A DNA stretch of 64,000 nucleotides from assembly GCA_036365145.1 (NCBI GenBank), contig JAEOAD010000015.1, positions 14,439,501 to 14,503,500 on the forward strand, given 5' to 3'. Below are positions 1-11,809 of this stretch, one piece after another. Both the position numbers and the translations under genes were made by a program. The first letter of the stretch is position 1, and the number at the start of each line of letters is the position of its first letter. The notes beneath the pieces are model-generated. The model saw nothing but the letters and a program-made list of their open reading frames with translations, made no database searches and was not told the DNA's origin. This stretch comes from Orientallactaga sibirica. Its lineage: Eukaryota > Chordata > Mammalia > Rodentia > Dipodidae.

Positions 1-17
1 CTTATTCAATAAAATTA

Positions 18-398
18 TTGAAGAAAACTTTCCCACACTCTCAAAAGCAAAATCCCATCAAGTTACAAGAAGCTAACAAAACTCCAAACAGATTGGACCA
101 AAGGATAAATTCTCCAAGACATATTATCATTAAGATTCTAAACATCAATAGCAAAGAGAAAGTCCTAAAACCAGCTAGGGAGAAACAATACATTACATAT
201 AAAGGTAACCCCATCAGAATTACTTCAGACTTCTCAATGGAAACCCTGAAAGCCAAAAAGGCCAGGAATGGAACACTGCAAAGTCTAAGATATTATGGCT
301 TCCTACCCAAACTACTCTACCCAGTAAGTGTATCCCTCATAATAAATGGTGAAAGAAAAATGTTCCACAATATAAAACTCAGCTTCACAATGATTTGA
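18..398 (+). pseudogene. L1 ORF1 protein C-terminal fragment (pseudogene)
   Basis: Codes for about 126 residues matching the RNA-binding C-terminal half of the L1 ORF1 protein, the nucleic-acid chaperone of the L1 ribonucleoprotein. Recognisable pieces are NRLDQRINSPRHIIIKILN, then METLKAKKARN, and an end containing NGERKMFHN. The real reading frame comes in from the left: bases before 18 already encode ORF1-like sequence in another frame, so the methionine at 18 is not a true start. No coiled coil is visible because that half lies outside the window. The stop at 396-398 is followed by about 165 bases of inter-ORF spacer. Confidence 0.85.
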
Positions 399-564
399 AC
401 ACAACACCAAACATAGATAGTACTTGAAGGAATTCTCCACACAGAAGAGGCAAATAACCAACCTCACATGCCTACAAGAAGCAGGTCACAATAACCAAAC
501 TCAGAGAAGGTGAAAAAAAACTACTAAGTCCAAGAAAACACCAAACCACATAAACCACCACAAT

Positions 565-1533
565 ATGTCAGGTATTAAATCAAACCTCAGTTATCACCCT
601 AAACATTAATGGCCTTAATTCACCCATCAAGAGACATATGCTAACAGAGTGGATCAGAAAGTTAGACCCCTCTATTTGCTGTCTTCAAGAAACCCATCTC
701 ACCACTAAAGACAGAAACCTCCTCAGAGTGAAGACAATAAATGGGTAGTGGATGAAATTGCAAAATTTCAAGAATTGAATGAAAATGAGAACATATCATA
801 CCAAAACTTATGGGACACAAAGAAGGCATTCCTTAGGGGAAATTTCATAGCACCAAATGACTTCATAACAAAGACAGAGAGATCCCAAATCAGTAACCTA
901 ACCATCCACCTAAAGGCATTGGAAAAATAAGAAGAATCCAGCCCCCAAAGCTCCAGATGGAAAGAAATAATAAATAGAGCAGAAATTAATGAATTGGAAA
1001 CTAAGAAAACAATTCAGAAAATTGATGAAACAAAGAGCTGGTTCTTTGAAAAAATAAACAAGATTGATAAACCCCTGACCAATTTGATCAAGCAAAAAAA
1101 GAGAGGGGGAGAGAGATTTCAAATTAACAAAATTAGAAATGAAAAAGGGGAGATCACAACAGACATAAGTGAAATTGGGAGAATCATTAGGACTTATTTC
1201 AAAAACTTCTATTCCACAAAACTGGATAATATGGAGTAAAGGGACAAATTCCTGGAAACATACCACCTATCAAAGCTAAACTCAGAGCAGATTAATCTTT
1301 TAAACAAACCTATCACACCCATTGAAATTGAAAAGGTAATCAAAAACCTCTCCAAAAACAAGAGTACAGGACCAGATGGCTTCCCAACTGAATTTTGTCA
1401 ACCTTTAAAGAAGCAATGAAACCATTTTTTCTCAAACTATGCCACATAATTGGAGAAAAGGGAAAGCTCCCAAACTCCTTTTATTAAGCCAGTATCATCC
1501 TAATACCAAAACCAGGCAGAGATGCCACAGGTG

Positions 1534-1570
<37 letters not shown>

Positions 1571-3627
1571 ATAGGCCTATTTCCCTGATGAACATAGATG
1601 CAAAGATCCTGAACAAAATCCTTGCAAACCAAATTCAACAAAGAAATATCAACCTTGATCAAATAGGCTTTATTCAAGGAATGCAGATTTGGTACAACAT
1701 ACAGAAATCTGTCAATGTAATACACCATATAAATAAGCTTAAACACAGAAACCACATGATTTTTCAATAGATTCAGAAAAGTCTTTCAACAAAATACAAT
1801 ATCACTTCATGATCAAAACTGTGGTGAGAATAGTCATGGATGGTTCATATCTCAACATAATAAAGTCTATTTTATAAAGCTCTTAAAGCCCAAATAATAT
1901 TTATTGGGGAGAGACTGAAGGAATTCCCATTGAGATCAGGAACAAGACAGGGTTGTCCACTCTCACCTCTGCTCTTCAACATAGTACTAGAAGTACTAGC
2001 TCAAGTAATAAAACAGAAGAAAGAAACAAAAGGATACAAACTAGAAAGGAAGAAGTTAAGTTAGCCCATTCGCAGATGACATGATTCTATACATAAGTGA
2101 CCCAAGGACCTCCATCTCAAAACTCTTAAAGGTTATTAATTTCTTCAGCAAAGCAGGTGGATACAAAATCAATGCACAAAAATCAGTAGCCTTTCTATAT
2201 GCAAAAGACAAATATACAGAGAGAGAAATATTGTCACATTTTCAATAGCAACAAAAATAAAAGAAAATAAAATACCTTGGAATAATGTTAACCAAAGATG
2301 TGAAAGACTTACGTAATGAAAACATAAAAACACTCAAGAAAAACTTGAGGAGGACTTGAGAAATTGCAAAAACCTCTCATGCTCCTGGATAGGAAGAATT
2401 AACATTGTGAAAATGGCAATCTTACCTAAACAGATTCAATACAAGTACAGATTCAATGCAATGCCAATAAAAATCCCAACATTTTTCTTCACAGAGATTG
2501 AAAAAATGATCTCAAAATTCATATGTAATGTCAGAAGGCCTCGGATATCCAAGCACATCCTCAGCAAAAGAAACACCTCTGGAGGCATCACCATACCTGA
2601 TCTAAAGCTATATTACAGAACCATAGTAAGAAAAACACAGTGGTATTGGCATAAAAACAGGAATATAGAACAATGGAACAGAATAGAAGACCCAGACTTT
2701 GGGTCAAGTAACTACAGCTAGTTGATATTTGACAAAGGCCCTAACAGTGTAGACTGGAAAAAAAGACAGCATCTTCAACAAATGGTGCTGGACAAACTGG
2801 ATAACATATGCAAGAAAATGAAACTAGAGCCACACATCTCGCCATGCACAAAAAATCAAGTCCAAATGGATCAAAGACCTCAATATAAGAGCAGAAACTA
2901 TGTTAGTACTGGAAGAAAAAAATAGGAGGAACTTTCCATGATATAGGAGTGGGAAAAGACTTCCTGAACAAAACCCCAGTAGCTCAGAAATTAATCACTC
3001 AACCATTGGGATCTCATGAAGTTTTTTCACAGATAAACATGCAATAAGCAGAGCCAATGGATTACTCACATAATGGGAGTAGATTTTTGCTGGCTATACA
3101 ACTGATAGAGGCCTAATTTCTAGAATCTACAAAGAACTCAAAAACCTAAACAATACAAAATCTTAAAACCCACTCACAAAATGGGGCAGAGAGCTGAACA
3201 GGGAGTTCTCAGAGGAAAAAATATAAATGGCACACACACACTTAAGAAAATGCTCAACATCCCTAATGCAAATTAAAACAACTATGAGATTCCACCTTAC
3301 CCAGTAAGGATAGCGAACATGAAAAAAAATCAAATGGAAACAAATGCTGGTGAGGATGTGGAGAAAAAAAAAAAAAAAAAAAAAACACTCATTCACTGTT
3401 GGTGGGAATGCAAGATGGTATACAACCACTGTGGAAATCAATATGGAGACTCCCAAAAAGGATGAATATAGTGTTACCAACAGACCCATATATTTCCTTG
3501 CTGGGCATTTACCCTAAAAGCTCCGTGCCTCAATTAATGGAGATTTCCTCAACCATCTTTATATCTGTTCAATTCATAATAGCTAAGAACTGGAATAAAC
3601 TTAGATGTCCATCATTAGACTAATGGA
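565..3627 (+). pseudogene. L1 ORF2 (endonuclease/reverse transcriptase) pseudogene, endonuclease mostly deleted
   Basis: Starts at ATG 565 with the usual L1 ORF2 opening. A small deletion near 594 breaks the frame after about 9 codons. Endonuclease sequence (INGLNSPIKRH, then LQETHLTTKDRN) runs to about 745. It then jumps to the linker before the RT domain (YQNLWDTKKAFLRGNFIAPN at about 802), a loss of several hundred codons. RT motifs follow: [20 protein letters not shown] at 1569-1628, [20 protein letters not shown] at about 1940-2000, and the catalytic FADDMILYISD at about 2070-2102. The C-terminal part includes [15 protein letters not shown] and IFDKGPN. Stops and frameshifts occur throughout, so the copy cannot be functional. 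Confidence 0.92.
1534..1568 (+). repeat. Uninterrupted A tract (35 bases) inside L1 ORF2
   Basis: Lies at the ORF2 position where L1 normally has a short lysine-rich AAA/AAG run just before the YRPISL motif. The run has expanded to 35 adenines. This is a slippage-type expansion of a pre-existing A-rich coding stretch, because L1 coding sequence continues on both sides. Confidence 0.9.
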
Positions 3628-3899
3628 TTCCAGATATGAAGCCCATAGGCTAACCTCTAAATTCAGTCTAATCATACAGAACAGAAAGATGTCTCCTTGT
3701 AATTATGCATTGGACTCCATTAGAGAACAAATACACACAGTAAAACTTAAAGCATGGACACTTTTCCACCATAGAATGTTTCTAAACTTTTCTCACTATT
3801 TTAATGAAGATGTTAACCATCTAAAATATTAAAGATAGTATTAAGTTATACATCTCAGCCTTTTCCATATCAATTTATGTGAAACTGACCTGAATTTTG
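3628..3899. other. Non-repeat stretch, nothing recognised
   Basis: AT-rich sequence after the broken L1 end. A 75-codon open frame at 3605-3832 straddles the L1 junction and has no protein-like features. Confidence 0.5.
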
Positions 3900-4035
3900 T
3901 GTACACATGTTTATTATATTCCTACTGACTATAAGATTCATGAAAGTGGAAAGTTTCACTCACTGTTCTTTCTCTAATACTTTAAAACAACCTACTATTT
4001 AATAAACACTGACAAACATGGTTTTTGAATGACTC
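3900..4035 (+). repeat. Probable L2 LINE 3' end (ancient)
   Basis: Shows the order seen at L2 3' ends: a TATAAGATTCATGAAAG-like block, then TTTCACTCACTGTTC, then a TTTAATAAACACTGACAAAC block and a TTTTTGAATGAC end. Highly diverged; a related MIR-like tail is the alternative. Confidence 0.45.
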
Positions 4036-4099
4036 ATATGGCTAGTACTGAGGCTGTTCCAATAACATTTCATTTTTACTCTCAAAAACCTTATAACCT

Positions 4100-4327
4100 G
4101 GGCTAGAGAGATGGCTTAGGGGTTCAGGCGCCTGCCTCCTAAGACTAAGCACACTGGTTCCAATCTCCAGCGGTTCCAATCTCCAGGTCCCACGTTAAGC
4201 CAGATGCAAAGTGATGCCAAGGGCGCAATGCCACACTTGACCACAAGGGGGCACACACATCTGGATTTCGTTCGCAGCAGCTGAGACACTGCTGGCTCGC
4301 CCATCTCTGTCTTCCTCTCTCTCTCTA

Positions 4328-4362
<35 letters not shown>

Positions 4363-4412
4363 ATGTCTCTCTCCAAAAAAATAATAAAAAATAAAAAACA
4401 AAGTTTAAAAAA
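4100..4412 (+). mobile_element. tRNA-derived SINE (B2/DIP-like), long form with duplicated B-box region
   Basis: Begins with the B2-superfamily head (GGCTAGAGAGATGGCTTAGG, giving a Pol III A box) and ends in a long CT microsatellite and A-rich tail. Flanked by target duplications AAAAACCTTATAACCT (4084-4099) and AAAAACTTATAACCT (4413-4427). The B-box-like segment GGTTCCAATCTCCAG occurs twice, at 4156-4170 and 4172-4186. Small indels in the body apart, this copy looks young. Confidence 0.9.
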
Positions 4413-4427
4413 AAAAACTTATAACCT

Positions 4428-5714
4428 AAGAAATATAGAGAGGAAAAATAAGTAACAAAATACTGTGAAATGTATCAAAACAAAGTACAATAATGTGCAT
4501 AGTTCCAGGTAATACAGAAGGTGAGGTGATAAACTGGAAAAGCTGAGTTAATCAATATTCCAAAACATGTACCACAGTAGGCATCAGAAAGATGAAGTTC
4601 CTTGGTAAATGGAAGACCTGGCCTAGAGATGGAAGATGATGCATAAGTGCATGGAAAAATGAATGGTGTCTTCAAAGAATCATAAGTAGCTTGCTGTGAT
4701 GATAGAATACAATGTAAAAATAGGAGAGAGTTCTAAATAGATGAACAAGAACCTGTTCAGTGAGTGGTACCAAGAAGAAAGGTTGTGAAATTTCATAAAT
4801 CAGTAAGCAATCTATCTCATTCAATATCAGATGTATCTACTGTGAGGAGAAGGTCTTTAATTGCATTGGAGAACATGACAAGCAGCTTTTTCATCTACAT
4901 AGAGTTTCTTCCTAGAAGGCTGAGGCAGATGAGATGAATAACAGACAGTGAACAAGGTAACTTCAGATTGTAAAAGTATAATGATGAAGATAAAAGTGAT
5001 GTATTTGAAGCTTAAGATCTCTTCTTTATATCAAGTTCTCTGAGTCTTTCTGCATGAACTATGATCTGAATGATTTAATAACCTAGATACACAGAGACCC
5101 AGAACACTGAATTTCAGCCAGAGATATCAAGACGTGCAAAGCTACAAGTTAATATTGAGTTTGTCATCATATAGAACACAAAGAAATAATGAGACTAGAG
5201 AGAGGGAGGGAAGGAAGAAGTGAAGAATAAAAGAGAGACAGAGAATAAGAGAATTTGGAAAGACTTTCAGAGCCTGTTAGGCTGCTGGATGATGTTTGGA
5301 AATCCTTTTCTAAGTGTTACTAAATATCATTGGAAGGTTTTATATAAAATTTTATAGCATGTAGAATAGGTTCTATCAGTAATACCAAAAGAAGTTAGGA
5401 GGTTATTTCTAGTAGTCCGTAAGAGAAATAAAGAGTGAATAGGGATAGTGGATGGATTTGGGGCAAGTGGATGGAGAGTAGTATTTCGTGGGGTTCATCA
5501 ACATGACTCCTAATTTGGGGCTAATTTGCAGGGCTTAGTTAATTCACCATAGGTGGATTCTGCAGAGAAGGTCAATTTACTCATTGTCATAGCATGTCCC
5601 CAGCACTAAAATATTCGGTAGTTATGTTCTGGGAGAACTGCCTTCTCTTTGTGTTGATGCCTCAGGAAGAGAAGCTGGTAACATCTTATAATATTATGGA
5701 AAAAAAAGCATGTA
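4428..5714. other. Non-repeat stretch, nothing recognised
   Basis: No gene or clear repeat. A purine-rich patch lies at 5190-5250 and a GA-rich patch near 4860. Open frames are short and have no protein-like features. Confidence 0.5.
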
Positions 5715-5720
5715 CAGAGG

Positions 5721-6429
5721 TGTGGGTCTCGTGCTGTGGGGCTCGTGCCATTTCCGTTCCCCGGGATCATTGGTCACCGACGTCCCAGGCGAGGGAGAGA
5801 CGAGTTGGAAGGGTCTTTCTGGCTGGGCGGATGAGTGCGACTCGAACATACAAACACATGACAGGGGCAATGAGCACCCGGGAGACCGTCTGATGGACAG
5901 CACTCGTTTATTGAAAGGGGGGGTGGGTTTATAAACACTTGGGGAAGGTTGAGATGGCATGTACACACTGTATGGCAATAGGATGAATAGTTTATGGGCT
6001 GTTATCTAGATAGAGGAAGGACTAGTAACTTCAAAGCTATGGGGGAAGGATAAGGGAAGGTAGGGGGAAGGGCAGAAGAAATTAACAGGAGGCTATGACT
6101 TCAGAACTGTGGGAGGTGAGAAGGCTACGTGACTTTAGCCACATGAGGGTCTCTTGGGCAGCTAGCCACAGGTCAGGAACTGTGGGGGGCAAAGTCTGAC
6201 TTATGGAATGGTCATAGCCTTTCAGGTCTGGGGGGAGCACCTTGCCAGTTCTGCCCACTCTGGGTGATGACAGCTCACTACACCCTACAACATAGGGAAG
6301 GCAATCACCGTCTCCAGGGACTCCTGACAGAGGGCCAGCTGCGACCCCGCAGCCCAGGGCCCCTGGCCATGTCCAATAGTTAAGGCCAGCCCTCTCACCG
6401 GTCCAGCCTGTTACTAGCAAAGCCCAACA
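5721..6429 (-). mobile_element. Solo LTR of an endogenous retrovirus (class II/ERVK-like), antisense
   Basis: A 709-bp LTR read on the minus strand, starting TGTTGGGCTTTGC (at 6429) and ending GAGACCCACA (at 5721). Both sides carry the same 6-bp target duplication, CAGAGG (5715-5720 and 6430-6435). Inside on the minus strand are a TATAAA box (complement of 5928-5933) and an AATAAA polyadenylation signal (complement of 5907-5912), spaced as in a U3-R-U5 layout. A 6-bp duplication and a TGTTGGG start fit class II (IAP/ERVK-type) elements. No internal retroviral sequence remains, so it is a recombination product. A second copy is at 53512-54225. Confidence 0.88.
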
Positions 6430-6435
6430 CAGAGG

Positions 6436-8814
6436 GTCCGTTTTTCACATCTATACAGAGCATGGTTAGTTTGTGTAACACAGGGCATTGCTTTCTTCAG
6501 GGCCCAGGTGGAGAGTTTGGCATAGTAATCAAGGATATTTAACAGAGGCTCAGCATCTCCAGGAGACTCTTCAGGTTTGAGCCGTTTGAATACCTGCTGA
6601 CTTTTGTTTGCAAAACACAGTGATTAGCTCCCAATGTCTCAGGCAGAGCTTTACTTAATGTTCGGCTAATGCTTATCATGCAGTCTTTCTCCTCTCCTGA
6701 CCCAACAATGAGTGAATACACAGCTGTCCTTTGAACTTCATGTGGCCATATCTGTACTCATGCCTCCTGCCTCATATCTCCTAATGTTCAAGATTCCCAA
6801 GAAATCAAATGCCATAGTATTTCCTGGAAACCATCTGTAGCTCCCTCAAAGCTCATTTTTGTTCCTCAAAGAAACTGAAGACATTAGCTAGTATGCCTTG
6901 AATATTCTTATTATGAGATAAAATGTAATGCAAAAACATCAAAAGGTATAATTTACTGACATATTTTCAGGAAAACATTCCTTGAACAGAACCCAGATCA
7001 GAGAAGAATCTATGGCCAATTTAGACCCAGTTCCTCTTCCCAAAAGTTACCAATAATTCTACTTCTGTAGTAAACACTTAATGTTTGTTTTTGGTGTTTT
7101 ATCATGAAAATGCTCAGATTTATACTCTATAGTTTAAAATCTTCCAGCTTAAAAATAGGTTATGCTTTAAAATTATTTTCATCTATGAGTTCACCTCCTT
7201 TATTTCCTCACATCTGTTGGATAAACTAGGTCATTTGATTTAAAGAGCTTCCCACAGTCTAGATACTGCTAATTACACACTAACAGTACGGTTTAATATC
7301 TACTGTTTTCTATATTTCTTACAAATCAACAATTCTATTCAGAAATTGACAAGGCTTGTTTTCTAGGCTTTTGGCAACATTAGAGTTGTGTTATATTCTT
7401 TTGTCACCAGCCACATGATGGTAGTTGTTGCTTTTTTCATGATGACGTCAAATGTTGATGGCTATTAATTTCCTGGGGCTACAAATGGTGCTTTTTTGAT
7501 TCCTATATTTATATTTCCATTTCTTCCTTAAAGTAGCATTATAAAGGCATTTGCCCTCTCTTAGTGGTCCAGTTCACAGAGAGTAGTAGGAATAAACACT
7601 TGATTCTTCCCTTAAGCTTTTAGAAGAAGGTGAGGTTGAGGATGTGGGTTTCACAAAGCCTCCTGCTCTCATTCTCATGTTCAAAGACATGGTGGCTGTC
7701 TTTCCAAAATCTATGGGTGTTGTTCCTCTATATTTATTTAGAACACTTTAACCTTCCATTTTCCTAACCTCTTCAACTTACTCTTCCTCTTACTGGTTGT
7801 TCCTTGGTGTGGGGCCAGTGTGGGAAGGGCTATATTTATACTTTAGGTTTATGTTTCCATGGCATCCAATTTTCAAGGACCCATTAATCATAATGGTAGA
7901 CTCTGCTTTAAGTGAGCAAAGCCATCCAAGTTAGCCCACAGCTTTTTCAGAACAATAAGTATTGGTGATATTAATGTTATAGGCCAGGTGCTTTGTGTGC
8001 ATGGACACCGATGTGTGTAGCTGTGTGGCATTACATTGTGCAACAGTTGGCAAGTGGTCCTCGTGTGCTTGATATAATCTCATAAAAGGATTTTGGTTTT
8101 GCCATACAGATTTTCCATTCATTTTCATGTGGCTATTCAGTGATGTTTATAAAAAAGTGTGTTGTGGCAACAGGTCTCTTTCCTAGAAATGTTTCCAATA
8201 AGTGTCATGACAAATTCATGTCTATGTCCCATTGCTGAAGTTCAGGATATATTGTATCAGTAAAGACAAAATCTGTGATCTTCATATGCACATATCTCAG
8301 AAGGTATTATTAAAATCTCTTTAAATATTTCTCTGGTGCTTATTTAGTTAATTAACCAATTATAACTAATGAGTACTGAAATTATGCATGACATAGAACT
8401 TTTATATATTAAGATAAATGGAAATTACTGGAAGTTTAGTAAATTATTTAAAAATTTCAGTGTTTCCTACATAAACACATGACTATATAGTAGTGATAAC
8501 CCTGTGGTATGAGTTATCATGAGAAGTGAAGAAGACATGTGCTTAGCTTTTTTCTATAATATAGTTGGCCCATTTATTATACCTTTCTTAAGTTCAAACT
8601 GCATGCCTTGTTTTACACTATTTTTGTAGAATAACACCAACTATAGGAAAACTATGGCCACCTTCTTTAGGACATCATCTTAGCCTTGGGACATCATGAG
8701 GCTTCTTTAGGCTCTAACTGCAAAGAGTAGTTCTGTCTACCTACAGAGTATTTAAAAAACTTTAAAGATTTAATAATTAACAATTATTTTCAGAGTTTGT
8801 TAAATACCTTTCAC
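6436..8814. other. Non-repeat stretch, nothing recognised
   Basis: Mostly AT-rich, single-copy-looking DNA. I see no splice-flanked coding signal, RNA gene or clear transposon over this 2.4 kb. Confidence 0.45.
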
Positions 8815-8975
8815 ATAAATGCAATGTTACCAGCTGCCTCATACTTCTGCTGTCATGCCATGCCTTACCCTCTGTTATGGACTAAACCATCTTAAACTAT
8901 AAGCCAAAATGAACCATTCCTCTTTTAAGTGGCTCCTTGCCAGGTATTTTGGTATAAAAATGAAAAAGATAACTG
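8815..8975 (+). repeat. 3' part of a rodent interspersed repeat (LTR-like)
   Basis: Contains the order GTTACCAGCTGCCTCATAC, ATGGACTAAACCATC, AACTATAAGCCAAAATGAAC (a decayed polyadenylation block) and CCAGGTATTTTGGTA. The same order is seen in related copies at 51960-52240 and 55485-55870. The exact family name is not certain to me. Confidence 0.5.
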
Positions 8976-9891
8976 GGGCACCATCTTATCATCCTTAAGG
9001 GTGCACCTTCAGTGACATAAAGCTTCCCATTAGACCCTAAAGACTATATCAACTTCTAATAATGCCAAGTTGAGGATCGGGCCTTTAATGCAGTGTCTTT
9101 TGATTGCCAGATCCAAATGATAGCAGAGAAGATATTTTGAATTATGTACTTGAGTGCTTTATAGAGTTGGACTTTTTAAGGAATCAGCTAAATTCCTATG
9201 AAATCATTTCAAGAGTCCAGGTAAGAAGTTGTGAAATGAAGAGGAAAAAGAAAAAACAGAGAAGATTTGAAAGAAGAAAACAAAGTATAGGTAGGAAATA
9301 TTCCAGGCTAGAACTCAAGCAAAGGGTAAGATAAATAGTTGGCACCAAGATTAGGGCCATAGGAAGGATAAAGAAGAAAGGAAGATTTATTAAGAAAAGG
9401 TTTTGAAGGTATTGTCAAGGTAGATTGCACATGCATGTCTTATAAGGGATGGTATAAAGTGAGCACAAAGCCAAGGTGTTCATCTCAAGAAATTGGAAGG
9501 ACAGTAGAGTTTTACTGAGATAAAACTGGACAAAGTGGACAGCAGTATTCTTTTGGAATGCCTTGCAGTACTATTTGACATTTTAATAGATATATCATGT
9601 AGACCAAAGATAAATGAATCTGAGTTTGTATCTACTAGAAGAGACCCAAGCTGAAGACAAAAGTATTAAGTCAATGGCATGTGGATATAATTTAACACTA
9701 AGCAGACATTCTATATCACCTAGGGAAAGAGCATTAAAGAAAAAAACAATTGCAAGACTGAAATAGAGGAGCCAGGGACCCAGAGAAAGAATCAGCACAG
9801 TGTTTCAAAACCCAAAGGAGGAATTTCTCACTCCTTGGCTGCCTTGGATGTTGTTCTTGGTTGAAGGCCATCCCACACCTATGACAGGAAG

Positions 9892-10255
9892 ATGGTGGCC
9901 CCAAAGAAATTACAGGCTTATTATGAAGAGTGGAAAGTATGTGCAGACTTTAAAGGCAATCAGACAGGGAACAGAAAAATTGGTCATCCTAACCAACAAC
10001 TGCCCAGATTTGACAAAATCTGAGATAGAGTACTATGCTATCTTGGCCCAAACTGGTGTCCATCATTATAGTGGAAATAATATTGATTTTGGTATAGCAT
10101 ACAGTAAATATTACAGAGTATGCACACTGTCTATCATTGGTCCAGGTGATTCTGACATTATTAGAAACATGCCAAAGCAGACTGGTGAAAAGTAAACCAT
10201 GAAATTTTTCTTTAATAAAACTTGCCAGATGTATGTTTATAAAGAGAAGTCCAAG
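9892..10255 (+). pseudogene. RPL30: Processed pseudogene of ribosomal protein L30 (eL30)
   Basis: Retrocopy of the mRNA for ribosomal protein eL30, a component of the large ribosomal subunit. An ATG at 9892 begins MVAPKK. A deletion of about nine codons with a frameshift follows. The body then reads in another frame as LIMKSGKYV, then [40 protein letters not shown] and [20 protein letters not shown], ending TGEK with a TAA at 10193-10195. Four codons after GKYV are missing and there are many substitutions. The 3' UTR with AATAAA (10214-10219) is present, but no poly(A) tail remains. There are no introns. It cannot make a normal eL30 protein because of the frameshift and deletions. Confidence 0.93.
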
Positions 10256-10330
10256 GGACAATAGTGGTGGAATTTTCCACATAGAATATTCAAGGAGTCT
10301 GCACTAGCTCATTGATTAGGAGTTATTAGA

Positions 10331-10515
10331 GGCTGGAGAGATTGCATACTGGTTAAGGCACTTACCTGCAAAACCAATTGACTTGGGTCCCATTTCCCAG
10401 TACCCATGTAAAGCCAGATGCATTCATCTGGAGTTTGTTTGCAGTGGCTTGAAGCCCTGGTTCCCCCATCTCCCTCTCTCTCTCTCTCTCTACTTGCAAA
10501 TCAATAATATTTTAA
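10331..10515 (+). mobile_element. tRNA-derived SINE (B2/DIP-like), short form
   Basis: Head GGCTGGAGAGATTGCATACT, core GCCAGATGCATTCATCTGGA and GTTTGTTTGCAGTGGCTTGA, then a CT tract and AT tail. Flanking duplications are GAGTTATTAGAG upstream and GAGTATTAGAG downstream. A single B-box-like segment is present. Confidence 0.85.
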
Positions 10516-10528
10516 AAGAGTATTAGAG

Positions 10529-11728
10529 GAGTGGTCACAGGATATCAATGCTAAGGCACTGTCTTTAGTGGCCTTAACAAGAACGGTTTCTTGGAATGAT
10601 GAAGTTAATATCCTTTCTGTAATGATTATGCAATGATTAGTATAGTACAGTTAGAGATACTACATATAAAGTTAAGAAAAATGAGAATTGATAAAAAATA
10701 AACTCTATTCTAGCTTAGAAACAGGAGTTAATGAAAAATAAATTTTTAAAGCAGGTTTAAATAGTCTTTGCTGGAGGAATCATTTAGAAAGGTAGATATA
10801 GAAAGAGTATGACAAAAAGGGAATAATTGCAACAGTGCTAAGTGTAAACTAACATATGCCCTCATAGCTTTCCCAGCTATAGGACTCCGGTTATCTACTT
10901 CAAAGGGGAAATGTATACTTTGTTGAGGACAGCCATAGAGGACAGAATGTATAGTCTGTTTCACTTGAAGTTACATGGCCCAATATGGTAGCCACTAGCT
11001 CATGTAGCTACTGTATACTTGAAAGGAAGAGTACTATTCAATAGTATTTAACTATAATAAAATTAAATTTGGAAGGTGCTCATGTAGCTTGTGGGTATGA
11101 TAATACATGGAACAAATATATTTCTGTCATTGTATAACATCTGTTAGGTGTCCCTTAGAAAACAGATATCCTGTCATTAGCCATAACTGCCCAGGGAAAC
11201 ACAGTTGGCCACTGACTCAATCAAGGATCCAGAGAAATGGGAACCTGCTCATTTCTCAATGCCTCCATCTGCCCATAGAGCTAAGGGACACAATGACTAC
11301 CAGGGGATTTCTAAAAGTGGATAAGGTGAACAACAGAAAGACAGTCAAAATGATCAGTATTTAAGACAAGTGTTTTCTATAACATAAAGGAGAATTACAG
11401 AACCAAACCCAGAATGAGTCATCTAGGTGTGACAAGGGATCAAGATGGTCTCTGTCAGATAATGCCAGTCTCAAGTCCTGAGGTGAGTTATGAGGAGGGA
11501 GAGTGACCAGTTTTCTTTGATCATATTGTGTAGCACGCTTCTATCATCTCACTCTATCTAAAACCTGTTCTTGAATTTGATTACTCATTCTCTACATCTT
11601 TATTATTCTAATATCTCTGAACTACTATTTCTCTCTCTCCCTCTTTCTCCCTCTTTCTCTCTCCACTTTTACTTTCATTCACAATTATGCCCTGGCCAAT
11701 AGATGAGTGATTTCTAGTTCAATCTTTT
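10529..11728. other. Non-repeat stretch, nothing recognised
   Basis: Contains a CT-rich patch at 11630-11690 and no recognisable gene. The 85-codon frame at 11107-11364 shows no protein family features. Confidence 0.45.
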
Positions 11729-11778
11729 TACAAACATCTTTCTTTCCTTATCTGCAAAGAAAGAGTGCAAGAGCAAGA

Positions 11779-11809
<31 letters not shown>

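Larger units (their letters stand above)
1..3627 (+). mobile_element. LINE-1 (L1) retrotransposon, 5' and 3' incomplete, decayed
   Basis: Sense L1 entering from outside the window. It carries the end of ORF1 (to 398), an inter-ORF spacer, an ORF2 start at 565, and reverse transcriptase and C-terminal ORF2 segments to about 3627. The copy is dead, with frameshifts, stop codons, two long A tracts (1534-1568 and 3364-3385) and a large internal deletion near 750 that removes most of the endonuclease. Sequence homologous to the end of ORF2 stops near 3627 without a recognisable 3' UTR or poly(A) tail, so the 3' end was lost by deletion or rearrangement. Family assignment rests on clear L1 ORF2 motifs. 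Confidence 0.95.

Noticed and set aside
5594..5893. Arginine-rich 99-codon frame
   Set aside because: Overlaps the 3' part of the antisense solo LTR; no coding homologue recognised.
10331..10515. tRNA gene
   Set aside because: The tRNA-like head with A/B boxes belongs to a SINE with tail and target duplications; no full cloverleaf or anticodon arm.
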